16,714 nt of DNA, taken from positions 1 through 16,714 of the forward strand of contig JAJFTX010000128.1 of assembly GCA_021372715.1 (NCBI GenBank), written 5' to 3'. Positions within the stretch are counted from its first letter, which is position 1; each line of letters begins with the position of its first letter. Both the position numbers and the translations under genes were made by a program. Positions 9,330 to 16,714 of the stretch are shown here, one piece after another. The notes beneath the pieces were generated by a model. That model was not told where the DNA came from, made no database searches, and worked only from the letters and a program-made list of their open reading frames with translations. Source of the DNA: Methanobacterium sp. GTDB lineage: Archaea; Methanobacteriota; Methanobacteria; Methanobacteriales; Methanobacteriaceae.

Positions 9330-9956
9330 ATGAATACCGCAGTAATCATGGCGGGGGGAAAAGGGACCCGAATGAAATCAGCGTCTGAAAAACCCCTCAT
9401 TATGATAAGGGGAAAACCCATGATTCAATATGTTCATGATGCTGCTTCTAAATCTGTTGAATTGGATAGGGTAGTAGTAGCCACCAGTAAGCATACACCC
9501 CATACTACAGAATTTTGTAGAAAAAAAGGTTATAGAGTTATTGAAACGCCAGGTGAAGGTTACGTGGAAGATTTAGGTTACATAATAACTAATTTACCTG
9601 TTAATCAATCCCATAATGAGGAAATATCATCTGTTATGGAAGATGAAATTCTGGTTACCATTACTTCTGATCTGCCTTTTATTTGTAATGATATTTTAGA
9701 TGAGGTTATTAGGGAATATAAAAATTGCGGAAAACCTTCCATGTGTGTTGCTGTACCAGTGGAATTTTTCACTGAAAATAATTTAAAACCCCATATGGTA
9801 CTGGGGGATATAGTCCCTTCAGGATTAAATATATTAAGAAGAAACAACAATCAACAAGATGAGGAAGTATTAGAACTGAGGAAATTTGAACTAGCCTTAA
9901 ATATTAATAGTCCAGAAGATCTAATATCCTTAGAGAAATATTTAAGTAAATCTTAA
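9330..9956 (+). CDS. cobY: Adenosylcobinamide-phosphate guanylyltransferase CobY
   Basis: CobY is the archaeal GTP:adenosylcobinamide-phosphate guanylyltransferase. It makes adenosylcobinamide-GDP for attachment of the lower ligand in cobamide synthesis, replacing bacterial CobU. The 208-residue product begins with the nucleotidyltransferase loop MAGGKGTR (7-14) followed by EKPLI. It has the YVEDLG stretch near residue 77, a TSDLPFI segment with the likely metal-binding Asp near residue 112, and VPSGLNILR near 160. These match the order in the Methanocaldococcus protein as I recall it. The ATG has only a weak GAG-type site upstream. A TATA-like TTTAAATT (9293-9300) could give a very short leader; readthrough from the marker 14 gene is also possible. 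Its product ultimately serves MtrA, encoded 5 kb upstream. Confidence 0.9.
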   Translation: MNTAVIMAGGKGTRMKSASEKPLIMIRGKPMIQYVHDAASKSVELDRVVVATSKHTPHTTEFCRKKGYRVIETPGEGYVEDLGYIITNLPVNQSHNEEISSVMEDEILVTITSDLPFICNDILDEVIREYKNCGKPSMCVAVPVEFFTENNLKPHMVLGDIVPSGLNILRRNNNQQDEEVLELRKFELALNINSPEDLISLEKYLSKS

Positions 9957-9983
9957 ACAGGCTTAAAAAATTAGGTGATGTAG

Positions 9984-10253
9984 ATGGTAGAAGAACGTAA
10001 ACTAATAAAAGGGGAAGAGAAAGTCTGGAGCGAAATAAAAGGATATCAGGTAGCAACAAATAACGCTAGGATACTTGGGGAGTTAGATGAACTAATAATA
10101 AACGGAAAGACTGGTAAAATAACTGATGTTGTTATAAAAGTAGATAAAGGCCGAAACGTCAACGTAAAAGGCGCTAAAAAGAAAGGTGATACTTTACTGG
10201 TTCCTTTTGGTAAAGTGGAAAAAGTCGGTGAATTCATCATCATCACCGAATAA
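9984..10253 (+). CDS. PRC-barrel domain protein
   Basis: An 89-residue, single-domain PRC-barrel protein. PRC barrels are small beta-barrels found in photosynthetic reaction centre H subunits and in the RimM family, and are common as stand-alone proteins in methanogens. The pattern GYQVATNNARILGELDELII, then TGKITDVVIKVD, then LLVPFGKVEKVGEFIIITE is typical. Charge is high (many Lys and Glu) and there is no Cys. The ATG follows GGTGAT (9974-9979) and lies 27 bp after cobY, so the two are probably cotranscribed. The 3' end has a near-copy 0.5 kb downstream (10732-10768). The role is unknown; binding of RNA, protein or membrane partners has been suggested for the family. Confidence 0.82.
   Translation: MVEERKLIKGEEKVWSEIKGYQVATNNARILGELDELIINGKTGKITDVVIKVDKGRNVNVKGAKKKGDTLLVPFGKVEKVGEFIIITE
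10212..10236 (+). repeat. 25-bp direct repeat, copy 1 (within PRC-barrel gene)
   Basis: These 25 bases near the 3' end of the PRC-barrel gene, coding for KVEKVGEF, are repeated without mismatch at 10744-10768, 532 bp downstream. The similarity extends upstream to a shared GTTCC (10200-10204 and 10732-10736) with a diverged 7-bp stretch between. Confidence 0.95.
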
Positions 10254-10533
10254 AAAAATCCATTATATTTTTAATTTACTTTTCTAATTATCTTAAGCAG
10301 TTTTATCTTATTTTAGATTGTTATCTATTTTTTGTATTGAATTAGAAATTATCTGATTATTAAGAATTTGGATTTTTTGATTATGAATTTTGATTTCTAA
10401 TCAATATTTATATTTTTTATATTTGAAGTTTGAACTGCTCTTTGAATTTTCAAATCCAAAAATGATAAAGATATTAAAATTTAAATTAAATTTTAAGATT
10501 AATTTTTTAAAGTATTATATTCGGATAAAAAAA
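10254..10533. other. AT-rich spacer behind the PRC-barrel gene
   Basis: About 280 bp of very AT-rich DNA with many T-runs. A plus-strand frame is open from 10390 but is made of low-complexity Phe/Leu/Lys/Ile codons and shows no ribosome binding site, so I do not call a gene here. The T-runs after 10268 may end the cobY/PRC transcript. I see no hairpin, tRNA or other clear element. Confidence 0.5.
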
Positions 10534-10659
10534 ATGATTGACCGAAATAATGAGGATGGAAGGAAAATAACTAAATTAATGTTTTTAGTTATTATTCTGA
10601 TTCTTTTAATTATCATTTTAATTGGATTTTTAATTCGAAATTCACATATTTATAAATAA
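10534..10659 (+). CDS. Possible 41-residue single-span membrane protein
   Basis: From ATG 10534 the frame codes for 41 residues: a charged N-terminus (MIDRNNEDGRKITK), one strong hydrophobic helix (about residues 15-33) and a short basic tail. This is a sensible membrane topology for a small protein. The frame stays open upstream to an ATG at 10390, but that part is low-complexity and AT-driven. The upstream site (CGGAT, 10522-10526) is weak. It may equally be chance in AT-rich DNA, which readily produces Ile/Leu runs. No function can be given. Confidence 0.35.
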   Translation: MIDRNNEDGRKITKLMFLVIILILLIIILIGFLIRNSHIYK

Positions 10660-10731
10660 TTAATTCATTTTAAGGAGATTTTATATACAAAAAAAAGATC
10701 AAGAAAATGTGCTAATAGGAGATATTCAACC

Positions 10732-10768
10732 GTTCCAATTAGAAAAGTGGAAAAAGTCGGTGAATTCA
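10732..10768 (+). pseudogene. Decayed fragment of a PRC-barrel gene 3' end (holds repeat copy 2)
   Basis: In one frame this stretch reads VPIRKVEKVGEF, against VPFGKVEKVGEF at the end of the intact PRC-barrel gene. The last 25 bases are identical to 10212-10236. Upstream, the matching frame no longer resembles a PRC barrel and has no start. Downstream the frame runs on into sequence antisense to the minus-strand gene. An orphan ribosome binding site AAGGAGA (10672-10678) about 60 bp upstream may be a relic of the lost gene. I read this as the remnant of a tandem paralogue, cut off near the 3' end of the neighbouring minus-strand gene. Confidence 0.6.
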
Positions 10769-10773
10769 AATAT

Positions 10774-11226
10774 TTATCTGTAATTTATACCAAGAAATAT
10801 GAATGTCAATACAATAACGAAAAAGATTATTAATTCAGGAGATAAATCTAAAGAAATTTCATTTCGTGTTAAAAAGTTCCGAATGAAAAACTGGTTGTTC
10901 AACTGAACCCAAATGAAGACTCCTGCGATAATAGAGTTGATCCTTAATCTTTTCTTTTCCTTCTGAATGGAATAGTATTCTTCTTCAAAATCAGCTTCTG
11001 CTTTAGAGCCTAACCAGCCCGAACCTAATTTATATACTTGAGGTATGTGTATAACTTTTTTATACTTCTCTCTGTATTTATAGGCGGCTTTACGCCAGCT
11101 ATCCCGTTTAGATTCCTTACTACAATTCTTTGTATCGGGATGGCAGTACTTTTGGTTGGGTGATCTCACTATAAATGGATCGCCACACCAATTACAATAC
11201 CTTATTTGAGAAAATTGTCTATGCAT
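10774..11226 (-). CDS. Zinc-ribbon protein with C-terminal membrane segments, function unknown
   Basis: A 150-residue protein. The N-terminus holds four Cys in the spacing C-x2-C-x13-C-x6-C (C11, C14, C28, C35), which looks like a small zinc ribbon. It is followed by a basic region (about 38-58, SKRDSWRKAAYKYREKYKKV). A middle stretch with GSGWLGSKAEADFEEE leads to a hydrophobic segment near 98-110 and a clear membrane helix at about 131-147. Similar CxxC-headed proteins are, as I recall, common in Methanobacterium and related genera, but I know no function. The ATG is preceded on the minus strand by GGTG (11231-11234). It stands alone: the stop lies 6 bp from the PRC-barrel fragment and the next minus-strand ORF starts about 0.2 kb upstream. 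Confidence 0.72.
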   Translation of the reverse strand: MHRQFSQIRYCNWCGDPFIVRSPNQKYCHPDTKNCSKESKRDSWRKAAYKYREKYKKVIHIPQVYKLGSGWLGSKAEADFEEEYYSIQKEKKRLRINSIIAGVFIWVQLNNQFFIRNFLTRNEISLDLSPELIIFFVIVLTFIFLGINYR

Positions 11227-11314
11227 AATACACCAATATCCATGATTTTATTTCCACTTATATTTAGTTATTATGTATAGGCCAAAAAATAAGAATAATA
11301 AAAAAAATAGGATG

Positions 11315-11428
11315 TTATCTCAAGAATAAATACCAGACTAGCAATATCACAACTATAAGTACTCCTATTCCTGCAGAAGCATAAGCTGCTAAAAAAGTTT
11401 TTGAATCTAAACGAATTCTTTTCATCAT
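11315..11428 (-). CDS. Predicted 37-residue single-span membrane protein
   Basis: On the minus strand a strong ribosome binding site, six consecutive G residues within AAAGGGGGG (11436-11444), lies 7 nt before tandem ATG codons at 11428 and 11425. The 37-residue product starts MMKRIRLDSKTF, a basic cytoplasmic head. It then has one clean hydrophobic helix (about residues 14-36) with a Gly-x-Gly turn near its start, and ends in Arg before TAA. A promoter-like TATA sequence lies in the right place (11480-11487). The combination of ribosome binding site, positive-inside topology and promoter makes this a good small-gene candidate despite its length. No family is recognised. Confidence 0.6.
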   Translation of the reverse strand: MMKRIRLDSKTFLAAYASAGIGVLIVVILLVWYLFLR

Positions 11429-11477
11429 TTTTAATCCCCCCTTTAAATTGCCATCAAACATTATCCGATATGTTATT

Positions 11478-11507
11478 GGTTAATAAATAATGACCTCATT
11501 ATTAACC
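11478..11507 (-). promoter_or_regulatory. Palindrome overlapping a TATA-like box upstream of the small membrane ORF
   Basis: The inverted repeat ggttaataa (11478-11486) / ttattaacc (11499-11507) is perfect over 9 bp. With a 4-nt bulge it extends to 12 bp. On the minus strand it contains TTTATTAA (11480-11487), a TATA-like box whose start point would fall near 11458, about 15 nt before the ribosome binding site of the 37-residue ORF. A palindrome over a TATA box is a common arrangement for a repressor operator. The rest of 11429-11648 shows no gene. Confidence 0.4.
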
Positions 11508-11596
11508 ATCATAATTTTATGTCTAAAAGTAGAAAATAGTATTATTACATCCCTGAGCAATATTATCCTAAATTGAAAACCCCGTTAATTCAAAAT

Positions 11597-11617
11597 AAAA
11601 AAAAGGATTAAAAAAAA
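11597..11617 (-). terminator. Oligo-T terminator behind fae
   Basis: On the minus strand, two runs of eight T residues (plus-strand A-runs at 11597-11604 and 11610-11617) lie about 30-50 bp behind the fae stop. Archaeal RNA polymerase stops at such tracts without needing a stem, and none is seen here. Confidence 0.45.
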
Positions 11618-11648
11618 TTAAGTTTGCATATTTAAAAAATTGACCTAT

Positions 11649-12140
11649 TCATCCATAGAAGGGATGTTCTGCACTATCTTTCTTATCCAGGATTTCTTTG
11701 ATGGATGGTTCCTCTTTAATAGCTCTTTTTATGGCTAATTTGGTGGCTTCATAGTTGTACTGGTAAATTTTATCATTGTCCTCTGCGGCGGGATGTATGA
11801 ATACTCCCACTATTATACAGAGATCTTCCACGTTTTCTTGAGGTATGATCCCTTCTTCCACGCTATCTGCTACAGCCATGGCCACTGATTTCTGGGCAGG
11901 TCCGAAGTTACGCACAGCATCATCCATTCCCCTGATTGTGACTTTAGGCACGATCATGGTAATGGGTTTGCACACCAGATTTGGAGCAATCACTGCAAAC
12001 AGGGGTGTATGTTTTTCCACCTGATTGGTCAAGGAAACCGCGAAGGCCTGGCCCACCGGTCCGGATTTATCTCCAATTAACAAATCGATATGTGCCACTT
12101 CATTTCCTTCGCCCACCAATGCTTCTCCATTTAGGTACAT
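11649..12140 (-). CDS. fae: Formaldehyde-activating enzyme (H4MPT hydro-lyase)
   Basis: Fae condenses formaldehyde with tetrahydromethanopterin to methylene-H4MPT. In methanogens this takes up formaldehyde set free in ribulose monophosphate chemistry or by damage, and returns the C1 unit to the pathway that ends at Mtr and Mcr. The 163-residue product begins MYLNGEALVGEGNEVAHID. His17 is the catalytic residue position known from the Methylorubrum enzyme. Further family stretches are SGPVGQAFAVSL, HTPLFAVIAPNL and PKVTI. The C-terminus HPFYG is complete. It is the stand-alone form, not fused to hexulose-6-phosphate synthase as in many methanogens. The ATG has GAGGTG (12146-12151) 5 nt upstream. 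The gene probably has its own promoter in the 68-bp gap behind sufB. Confidence 0.93.
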   Translation of the reverse strand: MYLNGEALVGEGNEVAHIDLLIGDKSGPVGQAFAVSLTNQVEKHTPLFAVIAPNLVCKPITMIVPKVTIRGMDDAVRNFGPAQKSVAMAVADSVEEGIIPQENVEDLCIIVGVFIHPAAEDNDKIYQYNYEATKLAIKRAIKEEPSIKEILDKKDSAEHPFYG

Positions 12141-12196
12141 ATAAACACCTCTTTTTTTATTAATTTATTCCCTCAATTATAATTAAAAAATAAAAA

Positions 12197-12203
12197 TATA
12201 TAA
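12197..12203 (-). promoter_or_regulatory. Probable TATA box of fae
   Basis: On the minus strand TTATATA, preceded by GGGGCC, lies just behind the sufB stop and about 57 bp before the fae ATG. A start about 25 bp downstream leaves a leader of roughly 30 nt carrying the GAGGTG site. fae could also be reached by readthrough from sufCB, as no strong stem separates them. Confidence 0.45.
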
Positions 12204-12208
12204 GGCCC

Positions 12209-14184
<1,976 letters not shown>

Positions 14185-14628
14185 TTTTTTCTGGATTATT
14201 TAATTTTTTATTAGATAATAATTATTTTTTGTTATTTATTTTATTTAATATTTTTATTTACAATTGCTTCAAATTTACAATTTATAATCTTTATACTACT
14301 ATTAGAGATTTTTAAGATTAAATAATAGTAATATGAATTTTTAATTTTATTAAAATGTTCAATTTTTAATTATAATATTTTTTAACAAATATGATTTAAA
14401 TAAAGTCTATAATAAGCCCTTTTTTGGAAAAAAAATCATTTTAAATTAGTACTTATTAATTTATATAATTAATAGCAATTTTCATTGAATTTACTAATGA
14501 AAAATTATTTATTTTTATAAACATAAAGAAGAATATCAATCATGTTTACAGATGGTAATTATTAGCTTTCAGATTTTTAGTGTTATAATAATTAATCTAA
14601 TCAATTAGTAGATAATAGAAATCTGATA
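14185..14628. other. AT-rich divergent spacer between sufC and the hypothetical gene
   Basis: A 444-bp stretch of very AT-rich DNA between divergent genes, so it must hold promoters in both directions. Many TATA-like strings occur (for example around 14279-14297 on both strands) and I cannot choose among them. A weak inverted repeat TACTATTA (14297-14304) / TAATAGTA (14323-14330) is present. I see no coding region, tRNA or stable RNA fold. Confidence 0.5.
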
Positions 14629-15102
14629 ATGAAAGAAAAATCCTTTAAAATGCAAAATGGGAAAGTTCTAAAGTATATGAACACTCAAGAAGATAACTTG
14701 GTAAAAATAATCGACAAAAAGCTTCAAGATTTGGAAATTTTAGAAAAACTTTTAGAAGATGGAGGAGAACTTTCCAAAATTTATGCTGAGGCTTTTAGAT
14801 TATCTGGTTTTGATTTTATAGCTGATGAGTTGAATGAATATAGTGATCATGATTTATTTGCGGATCGAAATAATCTGGGATATCTGCACGTTCCATTGGT
14901 GAATATTAAAAGAATGTTACATTATATAAAAGATAGTTACCAGATCTTAACTTTAGAGTTTATTAGAGAAGTTTATTTGTTCAGTGAAAGAAATAAAAAA
15001 GCTAATGAAGAAGGAAGAGAAAAACTCTCTCAGGAAGCTATAGAAAAACTTGACAGAACTGTTCTAGACATACTGGAGAAGTGGAGAAGAAATTATGAAT
15101 AA
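14629..15102 (+). CDS. Hypothetical helical protein, function unknown
   Basis: A 157-residue soluble protein that I do not recognise. It is rich in Glu, Lys and Leu, with long predicted amphipathic helices (for example around 21-45, 86-118 and 127-155). It has no cysteine, no membrane segment and no catalytic motif that I can name. The middle part GFDFIADELNEYSDHDLFAD is the most distinctive. The start is uncertain: ATG 14629 has no clear ribosome binding site, and in-frame ATGs at 14650 and 14677 are alternatives. It stands alone between the sufCB block and the mvh operon. AT-rich codon use resembles other non-core genes here. Confidence 0.65.
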   Translation: MKEKSFKMQNGKVLKYMNTQEDNLVKIIDKKLQDLEILEKLLEDGGELSKIYAEAFRLSGFDFIADELNEYSDHDLFADRNNLGYLHVPLVNIKRMLHYIKDSYQILTLEFIREVYLFSERNKKANEEGREKLSQEAIEKLDRTVLDILEKWRRNYE

Positions 15103-15219
15103 AAAATGATTTCATCATCTTACCATTTCCCAAAACCCCAATCAATAATTGCAAGTATTAACAAAAAACCCATCCGTATTCAAATATATAACTTTTTCGA
15201 ATTTGTTTTATAAGTAACC

Positions 15220-15229
15220 TTTATAATAT
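15220..15229 (+). promoter_or_regulatory. TATA box of the mvh operon
   Basis: TTTATAATAT lies 66 bp before the mvhD start. Transcription would begin about 25 bp downstream, near 15250, giving a leader of about 45 nt with a strong AAGGAGG. A second TATA-like stretch (TTTTATAAGT, about 15206-15215) lies just upstream. The remainder of the 15103-15294 spacer shows no gene. Confidence 0.6.
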
Positions 15230-15251
15230 CTACTTTTCTATCCATATACTA

Positions 15252-15271
15252 ATGTACACTAATTAGTACAT
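15252..15271 (+). promoter_or_regulatory. Palindrome at the predicted start site of the mvh operon
   Basis: The arms ATGTAC and GTACAT enclose a near-perfect palindrome with only a 2-nt insertion in the left half; its core ACTAATTAGT is itself self-complementary. It covers the predicted transcription start and first bases of the mvh leader. That position fits a repressor operator better than an activator site. It could also form a short 5' stem in the mRNA. No known regulator is assigned. Confidence 0.5.
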
Positions 15272-15294
15272 CTACAAATAAAGGAGGAAACTCT

Positions 15295-15735
15295 ATGGCT
15301 GAGGATGATATAAAACTAGTTATGTTTTGTTGTAACTGGTGCTCCTACGGAGGAGCAGACACCGCGGGTACTGCAAGGATGCAATATCCTCCAAACGTCC
15401 GTGTAATAAGAGTAATGTGCTCTGGACGTATTGAACCACAATTTATATTTAAGGCATTCCGAGAAGGAGCCGACGGTGTTATCGTAGCCGGATGTCACCA
15501 TGGTGACTGTCACTACGACGCTGGAAACTACAAGTTAGACAGAAGAATGAGAATAATATACAAACTGGCAGATGATCTGGGAATAGGAAGAGAAAGAATA
15601 CACCACGACTGGATTTCTGCATCTGAAGGAGAAAAATTCGCAGAAACTGTTAAGATGATGGTGGATAGAATAAGAGGTCTCGGACCATCTAATCTAAAAG
15701 AAGAAATAGAAGCTCCTGTAGAAGTGGAGGCATGA
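15295..15735 (+). CDS. mvhD: F420-non-reducing hydrogenase subunit D (MvhD)
   Basis: MvhD is the small [2Fe-2S] iron-sulfur subunit that links the Mvh [NiFe]-hydrogenase to the flavin subunit HdrA of heterodisulfide reductase, for electron bifurcation. The 146-residue product has Cys at 12, 13 and 16 (MFCCNWCSYGG), at 42 (VMCSGR) and at 67 and 72 (AGCHHGDCHY), which include the cluster ligands known for the family. Gly-rich and Arg-rich stretches DRRMRIIYKLADDLGI and RIHHDW are also typical. The C-terminal tail is acidic (EEIEAPVEVEA). The ATG has AAGGAGG (15281-15287). It is the first gene of mvhDGA, with a strong promoter and a palindrome in front. The end overlaps the possible mvhG start. 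Confidence 0.96.
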   Translation: MAEDDIKLVMFCCNWCSYGGADTAGTARMQYPPNVRVIRVMCSGRIEPQFIFKAFREGADGVIVAGCHHGDCHYDAGNYKLDRRMRIIYKLADDLGIGRERIHHDWISASEGEKFAETVKMMVDRIRGLGPSNLKEEIEAPVEVEA

Positions 15736-15737
15736 AA

Positions 15738-16667
<930 letters not shown>

Positions 16668-16714
16668 ATGGTTAAATTAACGATGGAACCAGTGACCCGA
16701 ATCGAAGGACACGC
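16668..16714 (+). CDS. mvhA: F420-non-reducing hydrogenase large subunit (MvhA), first 15 codons
   Basis: The start of the [NiFe] active-site subunit, cut by the window end. The visible residues MVKLTMEPVTRIEGH contain the RIEGH motif found near the N-terminus of all [NiFe]-hydrogenase large subunits. The ATG directly follows the mvhG stop, with AAGGAGGG (16653-16660) inside the end of mvhG, so the genes are coupled. The RxCGxC nickel-binding motifs lie outside the window. Confidence 0.93.
   Translation, partial: MVKLTMEPVTRIEGH

Noticed and set aside
10390..10533. N-terminal extension of the small membrane ORF back to ATG 10390
   Set aside because: The stretch is low-complexity Phe/Lys/Leu/Ile coding by AT-rich DNA without a ribosome binding site.
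10681..10773. Alternative frame after AAGGAGA (10672) reading QKKDQENVLIGDIQPFQ as a short gene
   Set aside because: It has no ATG, GTG or TTG start at a suitable distance from the site, and the overlapping frame better matches the PRC-barrel remnant.
14297..14330. Inverted repeat TACTATTA/TAATAGTA as an operator in the sufC spacer
   Set aside because: Only 8 bp of A/T-dominated arms in very AT-rich DNA, 18 bp apart; expected by chance, so kept only as a note in the spacer entry.

Overview
The window comes from a hydrogenotrophic methanogen, most likely of the order Methanobacteriales and close to Methanobacterium. This is inferred from the 550-residue-type McrA, an mtrEDCBAFGH operon directly behind mcrA, an mvhDGA hydrogenase operon, strong GGAGG ribosome binding sites, AT-rich spacers and oligo-T terminators. 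I could not run any database search, so the genus is inference.

Layout. 1-912 is the C-terminal 303 residues of McrA, followed by a hairpin/T-tract at 912-942. 972-5932 is the complete eight-gene methyl-H4MPT:coenzyme M methyltransferase operon mtrEDCBAFGH, closed by a second hairpin/T-tract terminator. 6178-7622 is a two-gene unit: a CaCA-family cation exchanger and a universal stress protein. 7800-10253 holds methanogenesis marker protein 14 (an ASKHA-type ATPase fold by motif), CobY (cobamide nucleotide-loop guanylyltransferase) and a small PRC-barrel protein. 10254-11650 is a loose AT-rich stretch. It carries two very short predicted membrane ORFs, a decayed copy of the PRC-barrel 3' end and a minus-strand zinc-ribbon/membrane protein. 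11649-14184 is a minus-strand block of fae and sufCB. After a 444-bp AT-rich divergent spacer comes a helical hypothetical gene (14629-15102). A promoter with a palindrome near its predicted start site then leads into mvhD, mvhG and the first 15 codons of mvhA.

How the genes work together. Mtr moves the methyl group from tetrahydromethanopterin to coenzyme M through the cobamide on MtrA and pumps Na+. Mcr releases methane from methyl-CoM. The MvhADG hydrogenase feeds H2 electrons to heterodisulfide reductase to recycle the CoM-S-S-CoB made by Mcr. CobY serves synthesis of the cobamide used by MtrA. SufBC supplies Fe-S clusters, needed in quantity by Mvh/Hdr. Fae returns formaldehyde to the H4MPT pool. 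The exchanger next to mtr could use the Na+ gradient made by Mtr.

Most of the window is conserved core methanogen biology rather than a new system. The points most worth a second look are marker protein 14 as a possible ATP-dependent partner of the corrinoid system, the hairpin between mcr and mtr as a possible attenuator, several TTG starts that change protein N-termini (MtrA above all), two tiny membrane ORFs, a PRC-barrel pseudogene fragment beside a minus-strand gene, and palindromes over two promoter regions.
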